Positions 39,204 through 48,044 of a stretch of 64,000 bases of DNA are shown piece by piece. The notes below the pieces were generated by a model. The model was not told where the DNA came from. It worked only from the letters and a program-made list of their open reading frames with translations, and did not search any database. Made by a program: the position numbers and the translations under genes. The DNA comes from Alkalimarinus alittae (GTDB taxonomy: Bacteria; Pseudomonadota; Gammaproteobacteria; Pseudomonadales; Oleiphilaceae): NCBI RefSeq assembly GCF_026016465.1, contig NZ_CP100390.1, positions 1,588,001 through 1,652,000 on the forward strand, read 5' to 3'. Position 1 is the stretch's first letter; every line of letters starts with the position of its first letter.

Positions 39204-39928
39204 TGGATGATTATGTCTCAAAGTTAGATGCTATCGCTGAGAGTTACCATAATGCTAATGTCCCTGATAAGTTTATTGAAGAAATTTCTCAAGAGCAAAG
39301 TTTGACGTGGATTTTTGAAAAATTAGAGGGAAAGCGATGTATATTGGAATTGGGTTACGGTGATGGAATTATCAATAAACAATTACTAGCTAATGGCTTT
39401 TCAGTTGATGTTATTGAAGGATCACCTAAAGTTATAGCGCGTGCGAAAAGTGATAATCCATCGTTAAATATACAACAAACTCTTTTTGAAGCATTTCAGA
39501 CTGATAAAACATATGACTGCATTCTTGCTTTGCATGTACTTGAGCATGTAGATGACCCCGTAAACTTATTGAAAATGATGGCAGGTTGGTTGTCTGAGAA
39601 TGGGGAGTTAGTCATTATTGTACCTAATAAAAACTCAATCCATCGCCAGCTAGCAGTAGAAATGGGCTTGCAAAATGAATTGGATGACTTAAGTCCTCGT
39701 GATTTGGCTGTGGGTCATCAACGAGTGTACTCACATGAAACATTACGCGAAGATATCGAGAAGGCAGGTTTTAAGGTGATTGAGGAGACGGGATTTTTCT
39801 TAAAAACACTGCCGAATGGAATGATGTTAGAGCATAGTCATGAGCTTATAACAGCAATGAATACTATTGCTGATAGAATTCCCCGAGAGCTTTTAGCTAA
39901 TATTGGTATGATAATTAAAATTGAGTGA
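39203..39928 (+). CDS. Class I SAM-dependent methyltransferase
   Basis: A 241-residue methyltransferase with motif I CILELGYGDGIINKQL and LALHVLEHVDDPVNLL. It resembles the 37094 protein in layout and in the LPNGMMLE/FIKPF-like tail, so the two could act on the same glycan. Its end overlaps the convergent aminotransferase by 14 bases. Confidence 0.85.
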   Translation: MDDYVSKLDAIAESYHNANVPDKFIEEISQEQSLTWIFEKLEGKRCILELGYGDGIINKQLLANGFSVDVIEGSPKVIARAKSDNPSLNIQQTLFEAFQTDKTYDCILALHVLEHVDDPVNLLKMMAGWLSENGELVIIVPNKNSIHRQLAVEMGLQNELDDLSPRDLAVGHQRVYSHETLREDIEKAGFKVIEETGFFLKTLPNGMMLEHSHELITAMNTIADRIPRELLANIGMIIKIE

Positions 39929-41012
39929 TGCACTCACTAATATAATCAACTTCATCTAATGAATGTTCAGGGCTAATAGGTAAGCTTAATAGTTCATTAC
40001 ATAGTTGATCGTTGAGCCGTAAATCCAAATTCTTAATATTTATATTAGACACGGCTTTTTGTTTATAAACAGGGATAGGGTAGTGTATCTGAGTTTGTAT
40101 TCCTTGTTTTTCTAGATAAACTTTTAGTTGGTCACGTCTATTTGATCGGATGACATATTGATGCCACACAGGGTTTGTATTGGGAAGAGTAGTAGGTAGC
40201 TGAATGTTTGATAGGTGCCCTAGACATTCGTTGTAATGTTTTGCCAACTTGCTTCGTTGACTATTCCATTGGTCTAAGTATTTAAGCTTAACTCTTAAAA
40301 GAGCTGCTTGTAATTCATCTAGCCGACTATTATTACCTATTATTTCTGCATTATATTTTTGTGTTACCCCGTAGTTTCTAATTTTTTTTACCTTATCTAT
40401 AAGTGCTTGAGATTGGGATGTTACTGCTCCTCCATCACCTAGCGCTCCTAAATTTTTTCCAGGATAAAAACTCCATGCAGCACCAGAGCCAAAGGTGCCT
40501 ATAGGCTTACCTGAATACAGCGCCCCATGGGCCTGAGCAGCGTCCTCTAATAATAAAAGGTTATGCTGGTTTGCAAAATAGCTAATACTATTCATCTCGC
40601 AAGGGTGCCCATATAAGTGAACTACTAGAATCGCTTTTGTTTTAGAGGTTAGGGCATCGGAAAGCAGGCTAGGATTAATATTATAAGTGTCTGGTTTTGG
40701 ATCAACAGGTACTGGCGTAGCGCCTACTTTTATAACTGCTAGCCACGTAGCAATAAATGTATGGGAGGGAACTATAACTTCATCGCCTGGGGAAACCCCG
40801 GCAGCTTTTAAAAGTATTTGTAGGGCATCAAGGCCACTATTAACACCAGCACAATGCCCACTCCCGAGATAAGATGAATAGGCTGTTTCAAACGACTCAA
40901 GCTCTTTGCCTAATAGATACCAGCCACTTTCTATTACTTGGTTGGCGGCCTGCTTTAATTCCCTGGTGCAATCATTATGAAGCTTGGCAATATTCTGGAA
41001 GGCTACCTGCAC
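39915..41012 (-). CDS. DegT-family sugar 3-aminotransferase (FdtB/QdtB-like)
   Basis: A 365-residue PLP aminotransferase. VNSGLDALQILLKAAG, LLEDAAQAHGA (D157) and SFYPGKNLGALGDGG (K186) match the 3-amino-3,6-dideoxyhexose transaminases FdtB/QdtB. It complements the FdtA-type isomerase at 34511, and together they would give dTDP-Fuc3N or dTDP-Qui3N. It is convergent with the methyltransferase operon and overlaps it by 14 bases. Confidence 0.88.
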   Translation of the reverse strand: MQVAFQNIAKLHNDCTRELKQAANQVIESGWYLLGKELESFETAYSSYLGSGHCAGVNSGLDALQILLKAAGVSPGDEVIVPSHTFIATWLAVIKVGATPVPVDPKPDTYNINPSLLSDALTSKTKAILVVHLYGHPCEMNSISYFANQHNLLLLEDAAQAHGALYSGKPIGTFGSGAAWSFYPGKNLGALGDGGAVTSQSQALIDKVKKIRNYGVTQKYNAEIIGNNSRLDELQAALLRVKLKYLDQWNSQRSKLAKHYNECLGHLSNIQLPTTLPNTNPVWHQYVIRSNRRDQLKVYLEKQGIQTQIHYPIPVYKQKAVSNINIKNLDLRLNDQLCNELLSLPISPEHSLDEVDYISECITQF

Positions 41013-41224
41013 TTTTAGTTCCTTGGCGTTGAGGTTGTGTGGCTAGAAAATACTTATAATACACACTATGAATATTATTGCGGATATAATGGAATATGGC
41101 CATATAGTTTAGCTTAATGAATGAGCATGGTGAATGATAAGGAGCATTGTGCTAATTTTGACTAAGTAAAACTTATAACATTGGAAGCAAATTGTTATAA
41201 GTTGATTATGATATCAACCCTTTT

Positions 41225-41959
41225 ATGGCACTGCGAACAATGAATAAAAAGAAACTAATTATATATGGTAATGGTCATATGGCTAAAATGATCTACCAGT
41301 TCGTTAAGTATGATTTTGACGTAGTCGCCTTTACTGTAGACCGGTCTTGTATCGGCGTAGAAAATGTTGAAATAAAAAACATAGCCAGTTTGCCATTAAT
41401 ACCCTTTGATGAAATCGAACAGGCATTTTCCCCTAAGCAATATTATATGCTCACAGCGGTTGGATTTGTTGGGATGAATAATATTAGAGAACAAAAATAT
41501 CTTGAGGCTAAGGCCATGGGCTATCGGTTTGTGAATTATATTCACTCATCTGTGATCCAGCATAGTTGCCTAACCCTAGGTGAAAATAACATTATTCTTG
41601 ATCATGCATCCATTCATCCTTACACGGTTATTGGCAATTGTAATTTTATAAGTAGTAATAGCAATATCGGTCATGGTTGTTCAATTGGAGATAATAACTG
41701 GATCAATGCAGGGGTAGCGGTGGCAGGGGAGACAAGGATTAAAAGTCATGTTTTTTTAGGGGTAAACTCATCTCTGGGTCACGGCTTATTAATTGAAAGT
41801 AAAACATTTGTAGGCGCTAATACTCAGATTAATCGAAATACAGAGTTTGGTAATGTTTTTCTATCAGCAAGTGGTGAGAAGCATCGTATGGCTAGTGAGA
41901 GTTTTTTGAGATTTTCAAGTGCGATGAAAGCCAGCCCCATCAAACAAAAAGACGATTAA
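41225..41959 (+). CDS. NeuD/PglD-like sugar acyltransferase (left-handed beta helix)
   Basis: A 244-residue protein with an N-terminal PglD-type Rossmann fold (LIIYGNGHMAKMI) and a C-terminal hexapeptide beta-helix (HSCLTLGENNIILDHASI, NCNFISSNSNIGHGCSIGDN). It would N- or O-acylate an amino sugar, typically with acetyl-CoA. An ATG at 41240 is an alternative start. It is the first gene of a four-gene unit with ligase, oxidoreductase and ACP. Confidence 0.87.
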   Translation: MALRTMNKKKLIIYGNGHMAKMIYQFVKYDFDVVAFTVDRSCIGVENVEIKNIASLPLIPFDEIEQAFSPKQYYMLTAVGFVGMNNIREQKYLEAKAMGYRFVNYIHSSVIQHSCLTLGENNIILDHASIHPYTVIGNCNFISSNSNIGHGCSIGDNNWINAGVAVAGETRIKSHVFLGVNSSLGHGLLIESKTFVGANTQINRNTEFGNVFLSASGEKHRMASESFLRFSSAMKASPIKQKDD

Positions 41960-41966
41960 TACCGCT

Positions 41967-43496
41967 ATGTCCATTATTCAAAAGTTTTCAGAAAATGTAA
42001 CGAAAACACCTAATAAGACAGCCCTGATTGCTGGCAATACTGTACTTACTTATAGGCAGCTAGCTTGCCAGGTATCGAGTATCTCTCATAATTTATTGGC
42101 GAAGGGTGTTAAAAAGGGTGATCACGTGGCTGTGTTGTTACCCAATAGCATCGAGTTTGTTATTGTTATGTTGGTCGCGGCTAATATAGGTATTGTCTTA
42201 GTGCCTCACAATATGACTTTAGGCAGTAATGCGCTATCACGTGCATTGCAAGCGGCCGATATAAAGCATGTGTTTGCCTGGAATGGCTTGATAACTGATC
42301 TGAGGTTAGTTTTTGATGATGAGTTGGCTCAAAATGGCTTGTTGATAGCTGTAGGTGGTGATGTAGATGGCTGTACTGACTTTAATGCGCTTCTGTCTGG
42401 CGATCAAGAGTATCGTCTAGCTAATCATAACATTAACCCAGAGCAAGCTTATATATTAACAATGACTTCGGGCTCTACGGGCGACCCAAAGCCGATTGTT
42501 TTATCGCAAGGGGTTAAAGAAAAGAGAGCTGAAGCCGCCATAGAGTTGTATGAAGTATGCGCTGATGATGTTGTTTTAGTTGCAACGCCAATGTACCACT
42601 CATTGGCAGAGCGCTTAGTTCTTATCCCGCTCATGAGTGGGGGAACGTCTGTGATCTTGGAATCTTATACGGCCAGGAAGTGGATCGATGAAGTGATTGC
42701 AAGGGAGGTTAGTTTTTCAATTATCGTGTCATCGCAATTGAAACAAATTTTAGCAGACTTAACGTCGAATCGACGATCTCTCGATTCATTACGCTGCCTA
42801 GTGTCTTCTTCTGAACGGCTTCCTGACAGCGTCAGGAAAGAAATGAAACACGTTCTTACTTGCGAGTTCCATGAATGTTATGGTGCATCAGAAATAGCCA
42901 TTGCAACAAATTTAAACCACCGCTCCGTACAGAATGCCTCGGTCGGAACTGCTGCACCCAAGGTAGAAATTCAAATACTTAGGGATGATGGCACGCTTGC
43001 GATGGTTGGAGAAGTCGGCGAAATACTCTGTAAAACGCCGATGCTGTTTTCGGGCTATTATAAAAAAACACCTGAAACAGCATCGTCTATGCGAGGAGAG
43101 TATTTTTGTACAGGGGATGTTGGGAAACTGGATAAAGACGGTTATCTAACGTTTCTAGGCAGGAAAAAAGATATCATCATTACCGGAGGTATTAATATTT
43201 ACCCTAAGGATATTGAAGATGTACTTAACTCACATCATAGTGTGGCCGAATGTGCAGTGATTCCACTGCCGGATGATATCTTAGGTGAGCGATTAACAGC
43301 TGTTGTGGTGGCTGAAGCGGGAGAGCAGATTGTAGAGCGACAATTGCAGCGACTGTGCGCAAGAGAATTGGCTGACTATCAGCAACCCCGACACTATATT
43401 ATTAGTCAAATTCTACCAAAAAATGCCATGGGTAAGGTGATGAAGCAAGCGATTATAAGTCAATTTACTCACAAAGTATCAGCAGGGGCGTCATGA
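41967..43496 (+). CDS. AMP-dependent acyl-CoA/acyl-ACP ligase
   Basis: A 509-residue adenylate-forming ligase. The P-loop motif MTSGSTGDPKP lies near 166-176. ECYGASEIAIATNL, YFCTGDVGKLDKDGYLTF and KDIIITGGINIYPKDIED are the A5, A7 and A8 motifs, with the catalytic lysine in NAMGKVMK. It probably activates a carboxylate for the ACP encoded two genes downstream. It starts 7 bases after the acyltransferase and overlaps the next gene by four bases. Confidence 0.88.
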   Translation: MSIIQKFSENVTKTPNKTALIAGNTVLTYRQLACQVSSISHNLLAKGVKKGDHVAVLLPNSIEFVIVMLVAANIGIVLVPHNMTLGSNALSRALQAADIKHVFAWNGLITDLRLVFDDELAQNGLLIAVGGDVDGCTDFNALLSGDQEYRLANHNINPEQAYILTMTSGSTGDPKPIVLSQGVKEKRAEAAIELYEVCADDVVLVATPMYHSLAERLVLIPLMSGGTSVILESYTARKWIDEVIAREVSFSIIVSSQLKQILADLTSNRRSLDSLRCLVSSSERLPDSVRKEMKHVLTCEFHECYGASEIAIATNLNHRSVQNASVGTAAPKVEIQILRDDGTLAMVGEVGEILCKTPMLFSGYYKKTPETASSMRGEYFCTGDVGKLDKDGYLTFLGRKKDIIITGGINIYPKDIEDVLNSHHSVAECAVIPLPDDILGERLTAVVVAEAGEQIVERQLQRLCARELADYQQPRHYIISQILPKNAMGKVMKQAIISQFTHKVSAGAS

Positions 43497-44632
43497 GTCT
43501 AAGCGCGGAGAAAAGATGTTTATCTTTAGGCTTTATTGGTGGCTCTATAGATTCTGCCGTTGGGCATACCCATCAAATAGCCAGCCAAATGGATGGGCGT
43601 TGGCAGTTGGTGGCGGGCTGTTTCAGTAGAAATAAATCAGTTAATGATAAAACTGCAGCAGAGTGGGGGTTAAGTTCTGAACGCACTTATTCTACTTACA
43701 AGGCGCTTATCGAAAAAGAGCAAGGCAAGCTCGATGCTATTGTTGTCCTAACACCTACACCCTCCCATACCGATATTGTAATTGCCGCATTAGATGCGGG
43801 CTATGCTGTTATTTGCGAAAAGACGCTGTCGACTTCTAGTCAAGAAGCATTATTAATAGAAGAATCAGTCAAGAGGAACAATGGTTTTTTGGCAGTAACC
43901 TTGAATTACTCAGGTTACCCGATGATGCGAGAGTTACGACGCATTATTAAAGCGGGTGATCTGGGCCGTGTTCAGCAAATACAGATAGAAATGCCTCAAG
44001 AGGGGTTTATTCGTTTAGATGCCGAGGGAAATCAAACGCAGCCACAGGCATGGCGATTACGGGATAACACCGTGCCTACCATTTCCTTAGACTTAGGCAT
44101 TCATCTTCACCATATTATTCATTACTTAACTCAAGAACGTCCTGTTGATGTTGTCGCTGATCAGGCTTCCTATGGTTGGTTTAAGGATGTGGTTGATAGT
44201 GTTACTTGCATGCTACGTTATACTGATGATATCCGTTGCCAAATGTGGTTTAGTAAAACGGCTTTAGGGCATAGAAATGGTTTAAAGGTGAGGGTCTTTG
44301 GAGATAGAGGAAGTGCAGAATGGCTTCAGGTTCAACCAGAGGAGTTATTACTGAGTTATATTAATGGGAAACGTGAGATTGTTGATCGGGCATCCTTTGT
44401 TTCTGAAGCTTGCTTGCCTCGCTATAATCGTTTTAAAGCGGGGCACCCTGCGGGTTTTATAGAAGCCTTTGCAAATATATATTGTGATATGGCAGACTGT
44501 TATTTTGAGTATAAAAATACCGGTACATACACATCTAGAGAGGTTTATGGTGTGTCGCATGCTGTAGAGGGTTTGCAGCTATTCGAGGCCATTGCTTTGT
44601 CAGTAAAGAAACGTTGTTGGGTTTCTATTTAG
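43493..44632 (+). CDS. Gfo/Idh/MocA-family oxidoreductase
   Basis: A 379-residue NAD(P)-dependent sugar oxidoreductase. The N-terminal Rossmann site begins SLGFIGGSIDSAVGH, with CEKTLS near 107-112 where EKP is usual. The C-terminal domain has SLDLGIHLHHIIHYLT, giving the catalytic histidine region. It may oxidise a sugar in the pathway. It overlaps the ligase by four bases. Confidence 0.87.
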   Translation: MSLSAEKRCLSLGFIGGSIDSAVGHTHQIASQMDGRWQLVAGCFSRNKSVNDKTAAEWGLSSERTYSTYKALIEKEQGKLDAIVVLTPTPSHTDIVIAALDAGYAVICEKTLSTSSQEALLIEESVKRNNGFLAVTLNYSGYPMMRELRRIIKAGDLGRVQQIQIEMPQEGFIRLDAEGNQTQPQAWRLRDNTVPTISLDLGIHLHHIIHYLTQERPVDVVADQASYGWFKDVVDSVTCMLRYTDDIRCQMWFSKTALGHRNGLKVRVFGDRGSAEWLQVQPEELLLSYINGKREIVDRASFVSEACLPRYNRFKAGHPAGFIEAFANIYCDMADCYFEYKNTGTYTSREVYGVSHAVEGLQLFEAIALSVKKRCWVSI

Positions 44633-44665
44633 TTGATTGGATTAACACATTTTTGTAGGTTTATT

Positions 44666-44917
44666 ATGAGTAATGTTGTGAGAGACTTTATCGTTTCTCT
44701 GTTGGAAAAAAAGCAAGCAATTCCAGCGGTCTTAGATATAAATGATTATCGGTTTATGGAGTCTGGGCATATTGATTCATTAGCTGTTATGAAGTTTATT
44801 TTACAAATAGAAGATAAGTTTGATATTGAGATAAGTGATGAAGATATGCTCTCTCAGCAGTTTCAAACAGTAGGGGGGTTATCAGCAATAGTAAATGAAA
44901 AAATTGGGCTCAAATAG
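44666..44917 (+). CDS. Acyl carrier protein
   Basis: An 83-residue acidic ACP with the phosphopantetheine site S38 in HIDSLAVMKF and the usual helix III region. The ATG at 44666 has TAGGT upstream; the frame also opens at 44633 but that would add an unusual leader. It is the last gene of the acyl-activation unit and shows that the island uses an ACP-bound acyl group. The stop overlaps the convergent FkbM gene by 8 bases. Confidence 0.93.
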   Translation: MSNVVRDFIVSLLEKKQAIPAVLDINDYRFMESGHIDSLAVMKFILQIEDKFDIEISDEDMLSQQFQTVGGLSAIVNEKIGLK

Positions 44918-45914
44918 CGAATAAAACTGACTCACAAATACCTCCTGAGTAATGTCTAAAATAAAGCTTTCTTTTAACCAGGGAAGACTTAAATAGTTTT
45001 AAAATATTTAAAAGGTCATGAGGTAAGTGGTACGCAGAAATAGCAAAGCTATAGTCCGGATTTTCAAATGCCTTAGAGGCTCCTTTTAACGCAGCCATTT
45101 CGGCCCCCTCAATATCAAGTTTTACAAGCGTCCGTTGATCTATTTCGAAGCTGTCAATTGTGCGTTGCTCAACTTTAACACCACCTTCCAATACTGTTTT
45201 TGCGGAAGTGCCTTCTCCGTCAAATCGGATGTAGCCATTACTCTCACCTAGACAAGCCTTAATAATGTGAACATTGGGGTAATTGTGCAGCTTTCTTCCA
45301 ACCAGTAAGCGGTTACTGTCAGATGGCTCTAAAACAATAACCTGTTTGTATGAAGGAAAAAACTCGATAAAGCGTTTTGAATCTTCGCCATCGTAAGCAC
45401 CGCCATCAATTAAGGCTTTAAAGTCACACTTTAAGAGAAAGTCTTCATAATATTGTTGATTAATTTTTACTTTGAATGCTGATAGGTGGTCAATCTTAAG
45501 TGTCAGTCTAAAATCTAATATGTTTTTAAATTCTTCTTTTGATAGGTCGTCAGAAAAATTGTCCAGATTATGTAAAAGGGCCTCATAATCTATTCTCATT
45601 GCGCTTTGGGCTTGAGTTAAAAATGTAGATTCAAATTCGGCAGGGTATTCATTGATGATGTCACCAATAAAAATAGTTTTAGTAAAACCATCATCAATCA
45701 GACGCTTCTGAACTTGGTAGGCACGAGAATTGTTGACAGTATTAATGATTTTTTCACTTTTACTTATGTCACAAAGTGAAATGTTGGGTATGCCCCAAAT
45801 GCTAGTATTAGGATTTTGTTCGTCAATAATACCTTTGACTGTATAAATCGTTTTTAAATGAGGAGTGTATTCTGTATTTCCAAAAACATAGACTTCTTCT
45901 TTTAGTCTATTCAT
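44910..45914 (-). CDS. FkbM-family methyltransferase
   Basis: A 334-residue protein whose C-terminal half is a FkbM methyltransferase: LIDGGAYDGEDSKRFIEF, VIVLEPSDSNR and LVKLDIEGAEMAALKGA. The N-terminal 130 residues include a PglD-like start (EVYVFGNTEYTP). FkbM enzymes O-methylate sugars or polyketides and are common in flagellin glycosylation loci. It lies 22 bases downstream of the GT41-like gene, in the same direction. Confidence 0.85.
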   Translation of the reverse strand: MNRLKEEVYVFGNTEYTPHLKTIYTVKGIIDEQNPNTSIWGIPNISLCDISKSEKIINTVNNSRAYQVQKRLIDDGFTKTIFIGDIINEYPAEFESTFLTQAQSAMRIDYEALLHNLDNFSDDLSKEEFKNILDFRLTLKIDHLSAFKVKINQQYYEDFLLKCDFKALIDGGAYDGEDSKRFIEFFPSYKQVIVLEPSDSNRLLVGRKLHNYPNVHIIKACLGESNGYIRFDGEGTSAKTVLEGGVKVEQRTIDSFEIDQRTLVKLDIEGAEMAALKGASKAFENPDYSFAISAYHLPHDLLNILKLFKSSLVKRKLYFRHYSGGICESVLFAI

Positions 45915-45936
45915 GTCACTTATTCCTGAGTTACGG

Positions 45937-47859
45937 CTATGCTTTTTTTGGTGAAGTCTTTGTTTTAGCGGTTTCTATCCACCGGATAACATCCACTAAT
46001 TTACAGCTGGCGACCGCACTCTCGTCACTTTTTTGTTTATAAAACAAATCATAAGGGTTGGATTTTTTTATATTGGTTGAAAGTTCTTCACGGAACGGCT
46101 CGTTATGAATTAAATATATGAGGTTCGCTAATAATTCGCCTTCAGACTTTGGCATTAAAATTACCGGTAAGTTTAATTTCTCCAATGCTGTTTGGTCTGA
46201 ATAAGATGCCAAACCACAACCCTCGCTATAGATAATTTTCGGAATTCCTAGTAATGCAATGTCTGTGTTAGTATTTGATCCGCCAAAAGGGAATGTTCCT
46301 ATAGCTAAATCACACCTAGACAAATTTTTCATATATGTAGTGTAATCGGCAGGTGGGTAAACTTTTACAGATGCGCCTAATCGTTTAAACAAAGACTTTT
46401 CAAAAGCAGTATTATTGCTAGTTAAGAAAAAATTAAACTCGATAGGGGCAGATGAGTGCTCAAGTAATATCTTGCATAGATTTATAAAGCGAATTGTGAT
46501 CTTTGGTAGCGAGCTATTAATTGCAATCCGTATAACACCATCATGGGGCTTTTGATCAATTTGCGGTCTGTAATCTGGGTGGGGCTCCCAAATAAAGTCT
46601 TTTCCTTGGTATAGAGGGGCAAGTTTCTCCATAAAAAATTGTTGGAAATTCCATTCTGCTTTAGGTTCGCTACTGTAACTGTAGTCAATAAACTGAGAGA
46701 ATGCAGAGGCTGGATGTCCGTAGCACATTAACTGATGCTTAGCTAATCGCATATTAGCTAATGGTATGGTCCATGTTGCCATACCTATAGACGGAAAAAA
46801 TATAAGGTCGGGTTTTAGTTTAGATATTTCTTTTACTATGCGTACCATACCTGCTACAGAGTCGTCAATATCTATAATTTTGTGAAAGTCAGCCTTTGAT
46901 TGACTATCGTACTCTTTTGAAGGTGAAACCAATGTAACATGAAAATGTTCTTTCAATAGTTTCAATTCTGGGTGATAGCATCGGTACATGGCGTGCTTAG
47001 ATGTGTAATGCTCTGAAAGAACGATGATGTTCTTTATTTCAGATGTATCATTAATATAATTGGCAATGTTCTTGTAAGTTTTAGCGGGTATTTGCTTGCT
47101 CTTTATCCACTTTTGCAGGGCAATATTAATTGATTGCTTAATTTTATGTCGGTCATCGCGGTCTAGATAAGAACAGAGCATCCAGGGCGACGCTGAGATT
47201 TCAACGGCTGTATCATCAAACGGCATTGTTTGAATTAACGGGTGTGCATCAATGACTTTATTTAAATTTGATTCGATTTTTGTATTGTAGGAGTGGTGGC
47301 GTCCATAGAGTAGGCCAAGGTACCAATACATCCCCCATAAAGGATCTGCTGTAACTAACTGCTCTACATTAAATTGGATATTGGTGTTCAATGATAAGCA
47401 GACGTAAAGAAATAGAATGTCCTGATCTGTTTGCAATTTCAGAGTGTTATTTTCATCTAGGAGGGCCCTGTTGAACAAAATATGATCGGTATTACCATAA
47501 CAGCTCAGGTAAAAAATATTCATAATATGCGTTTTGTAAATAACAAAGTGCAATAGGGTGACGTTATCAGGAGTATGCTGAGTATCTGAAAGGTAATTTG
47601 TGATAGTTGACGCGAGCCTACTATATAAATCAAGCTTGTCGCTAAAAGATAACTGATTTGTAAATGGTACTAACCCAACATGGGAACTTCTGATTTCCCC
47701 TTTTTCGTCTGTATACAGCCTGGATTCGATGTCAGATTTGTTATCAATAAAGATAAGTAACCTTGTTAGATAGGCTGCAAACTCGGGGTAGTTTCTTTGA
47801 GCAATCAAGCGTTCAAGATCAAAAAGGGTAAAGTTAAGAGGTTTTTTATCGTCTGACAT
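45937..47859 (-). CDS. GT41-like glycosyltransferase (HMW1C/OGT/SPINDLY-related)
   Basis: A 640-residue protein with a helical N-terminal half and a GT-B C-terminal half. LMCYGHPASAFSQFIDYSYS, the DLAIGTFPFGGSNTNTDIAL segment and SEGCGLASYSDQTALEKL resemble HMW1C N-glycosyltransferases and OGT-like SPINDLY proteins, which sugar-modify adhesins or flagellins in the cytoplasm. It sits directly downstream of a flagellin gene (185 bases, a terminator between). I assign a protein-glycosyltransferase role by family and position. Confidence 0.78.
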   Translation of the reverse strand: MSDDKKPLNFTLFDLERLIAQRNYPEFAAYLTRLLIFIDNKSDIESRLYTDEKGEIRSSHVGLVPFTNQLSFSDKLDLYSRLASTITNYLSDTQHTPDNVTLLHFVIYKTHIMNIFYLSCYGNTDHILFNRALLDENNTLKLQTDQDILFLYVCLSLNTNIQFNVEQLVTADPLWGMYWYLGLLYGRHHSYNTKIESNLNKVIDAHPLIQTMPFDDTAVEISASPWMLCSYLDRDDRHKIKQSINIALQKWIKSKQIPAKTYKNIANYINDTSEIKNIIVLSEHYTSKHAMYRCYHPELKLLKEHFHVTLVSPSKEYDSQSKADFHKIIDIDDSVAGMVRIVKEISKLKPDLIFFPSIGMATWTIPLANMRLAKHQLMCYGHPASAFSQFIDYSYSSEPKAEWNFQQFFMEKLAPLYQGKDFIWEPHPDYRPQIDQKPHDGVIRIAINSSLPKITIRFINLCKILLEHSSAPIEFNFFLTSNNTAFEKSLFKRLGASVKVYPPADYTTYMKNLSRCDLAIGTFPFGGSNTNTDIALLGIPKIIYSEGCGLASYSDQTALEKLNLPVILMPKSEGELLANLIYLIHNEPFREELSTNIKKSNPYDLFYKQKSDESAVASCKLVDVIRWIETAKTKTSPKKA

Positions 47860-47974
47860 TGATGGCTACCAAAGTACAAATTTTTATTGTTTGAGTGGTT
47901 AGGTATGTAACTGTCTGATTAAGGAGTAATTAGGACACTTGTTTAAGATAAGTTACTTTGGTTTAAATTACCAT

Positions 47975-47994
47975 ACCTGCTCATCAGAGCAGGT
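47975..47994. repeat. 8-bp stem-loop between flagellin and GT41-like gene
   Basis: ACCTGCTC and GAGCAGGT pair around ATCA. No U-tract follows in either direction, so this is a structured leader element of the GT41-like gene rather than a clear terminator. Confidence 0.45.
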
Positions 47995-48002
47995 TTATAG
48001 TT

Positions 48003-48036
48003 AAAAATCGATACTATCAGCGAGATAGTATCGATT
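48003..48036 (-). terminator. Rho-independent terminator of the sigma54 flagellin gene
   Basis: A 13-bp perfect stem (AATCGATACTATC with its complement, loop AGCGA, 48006-48036) is followed on the minus strand by TTTTT. It ends nine bases after the flagellin stop codon. Confidence 0.85.
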
Positions 48037-48044
48037 AGTTAGGT

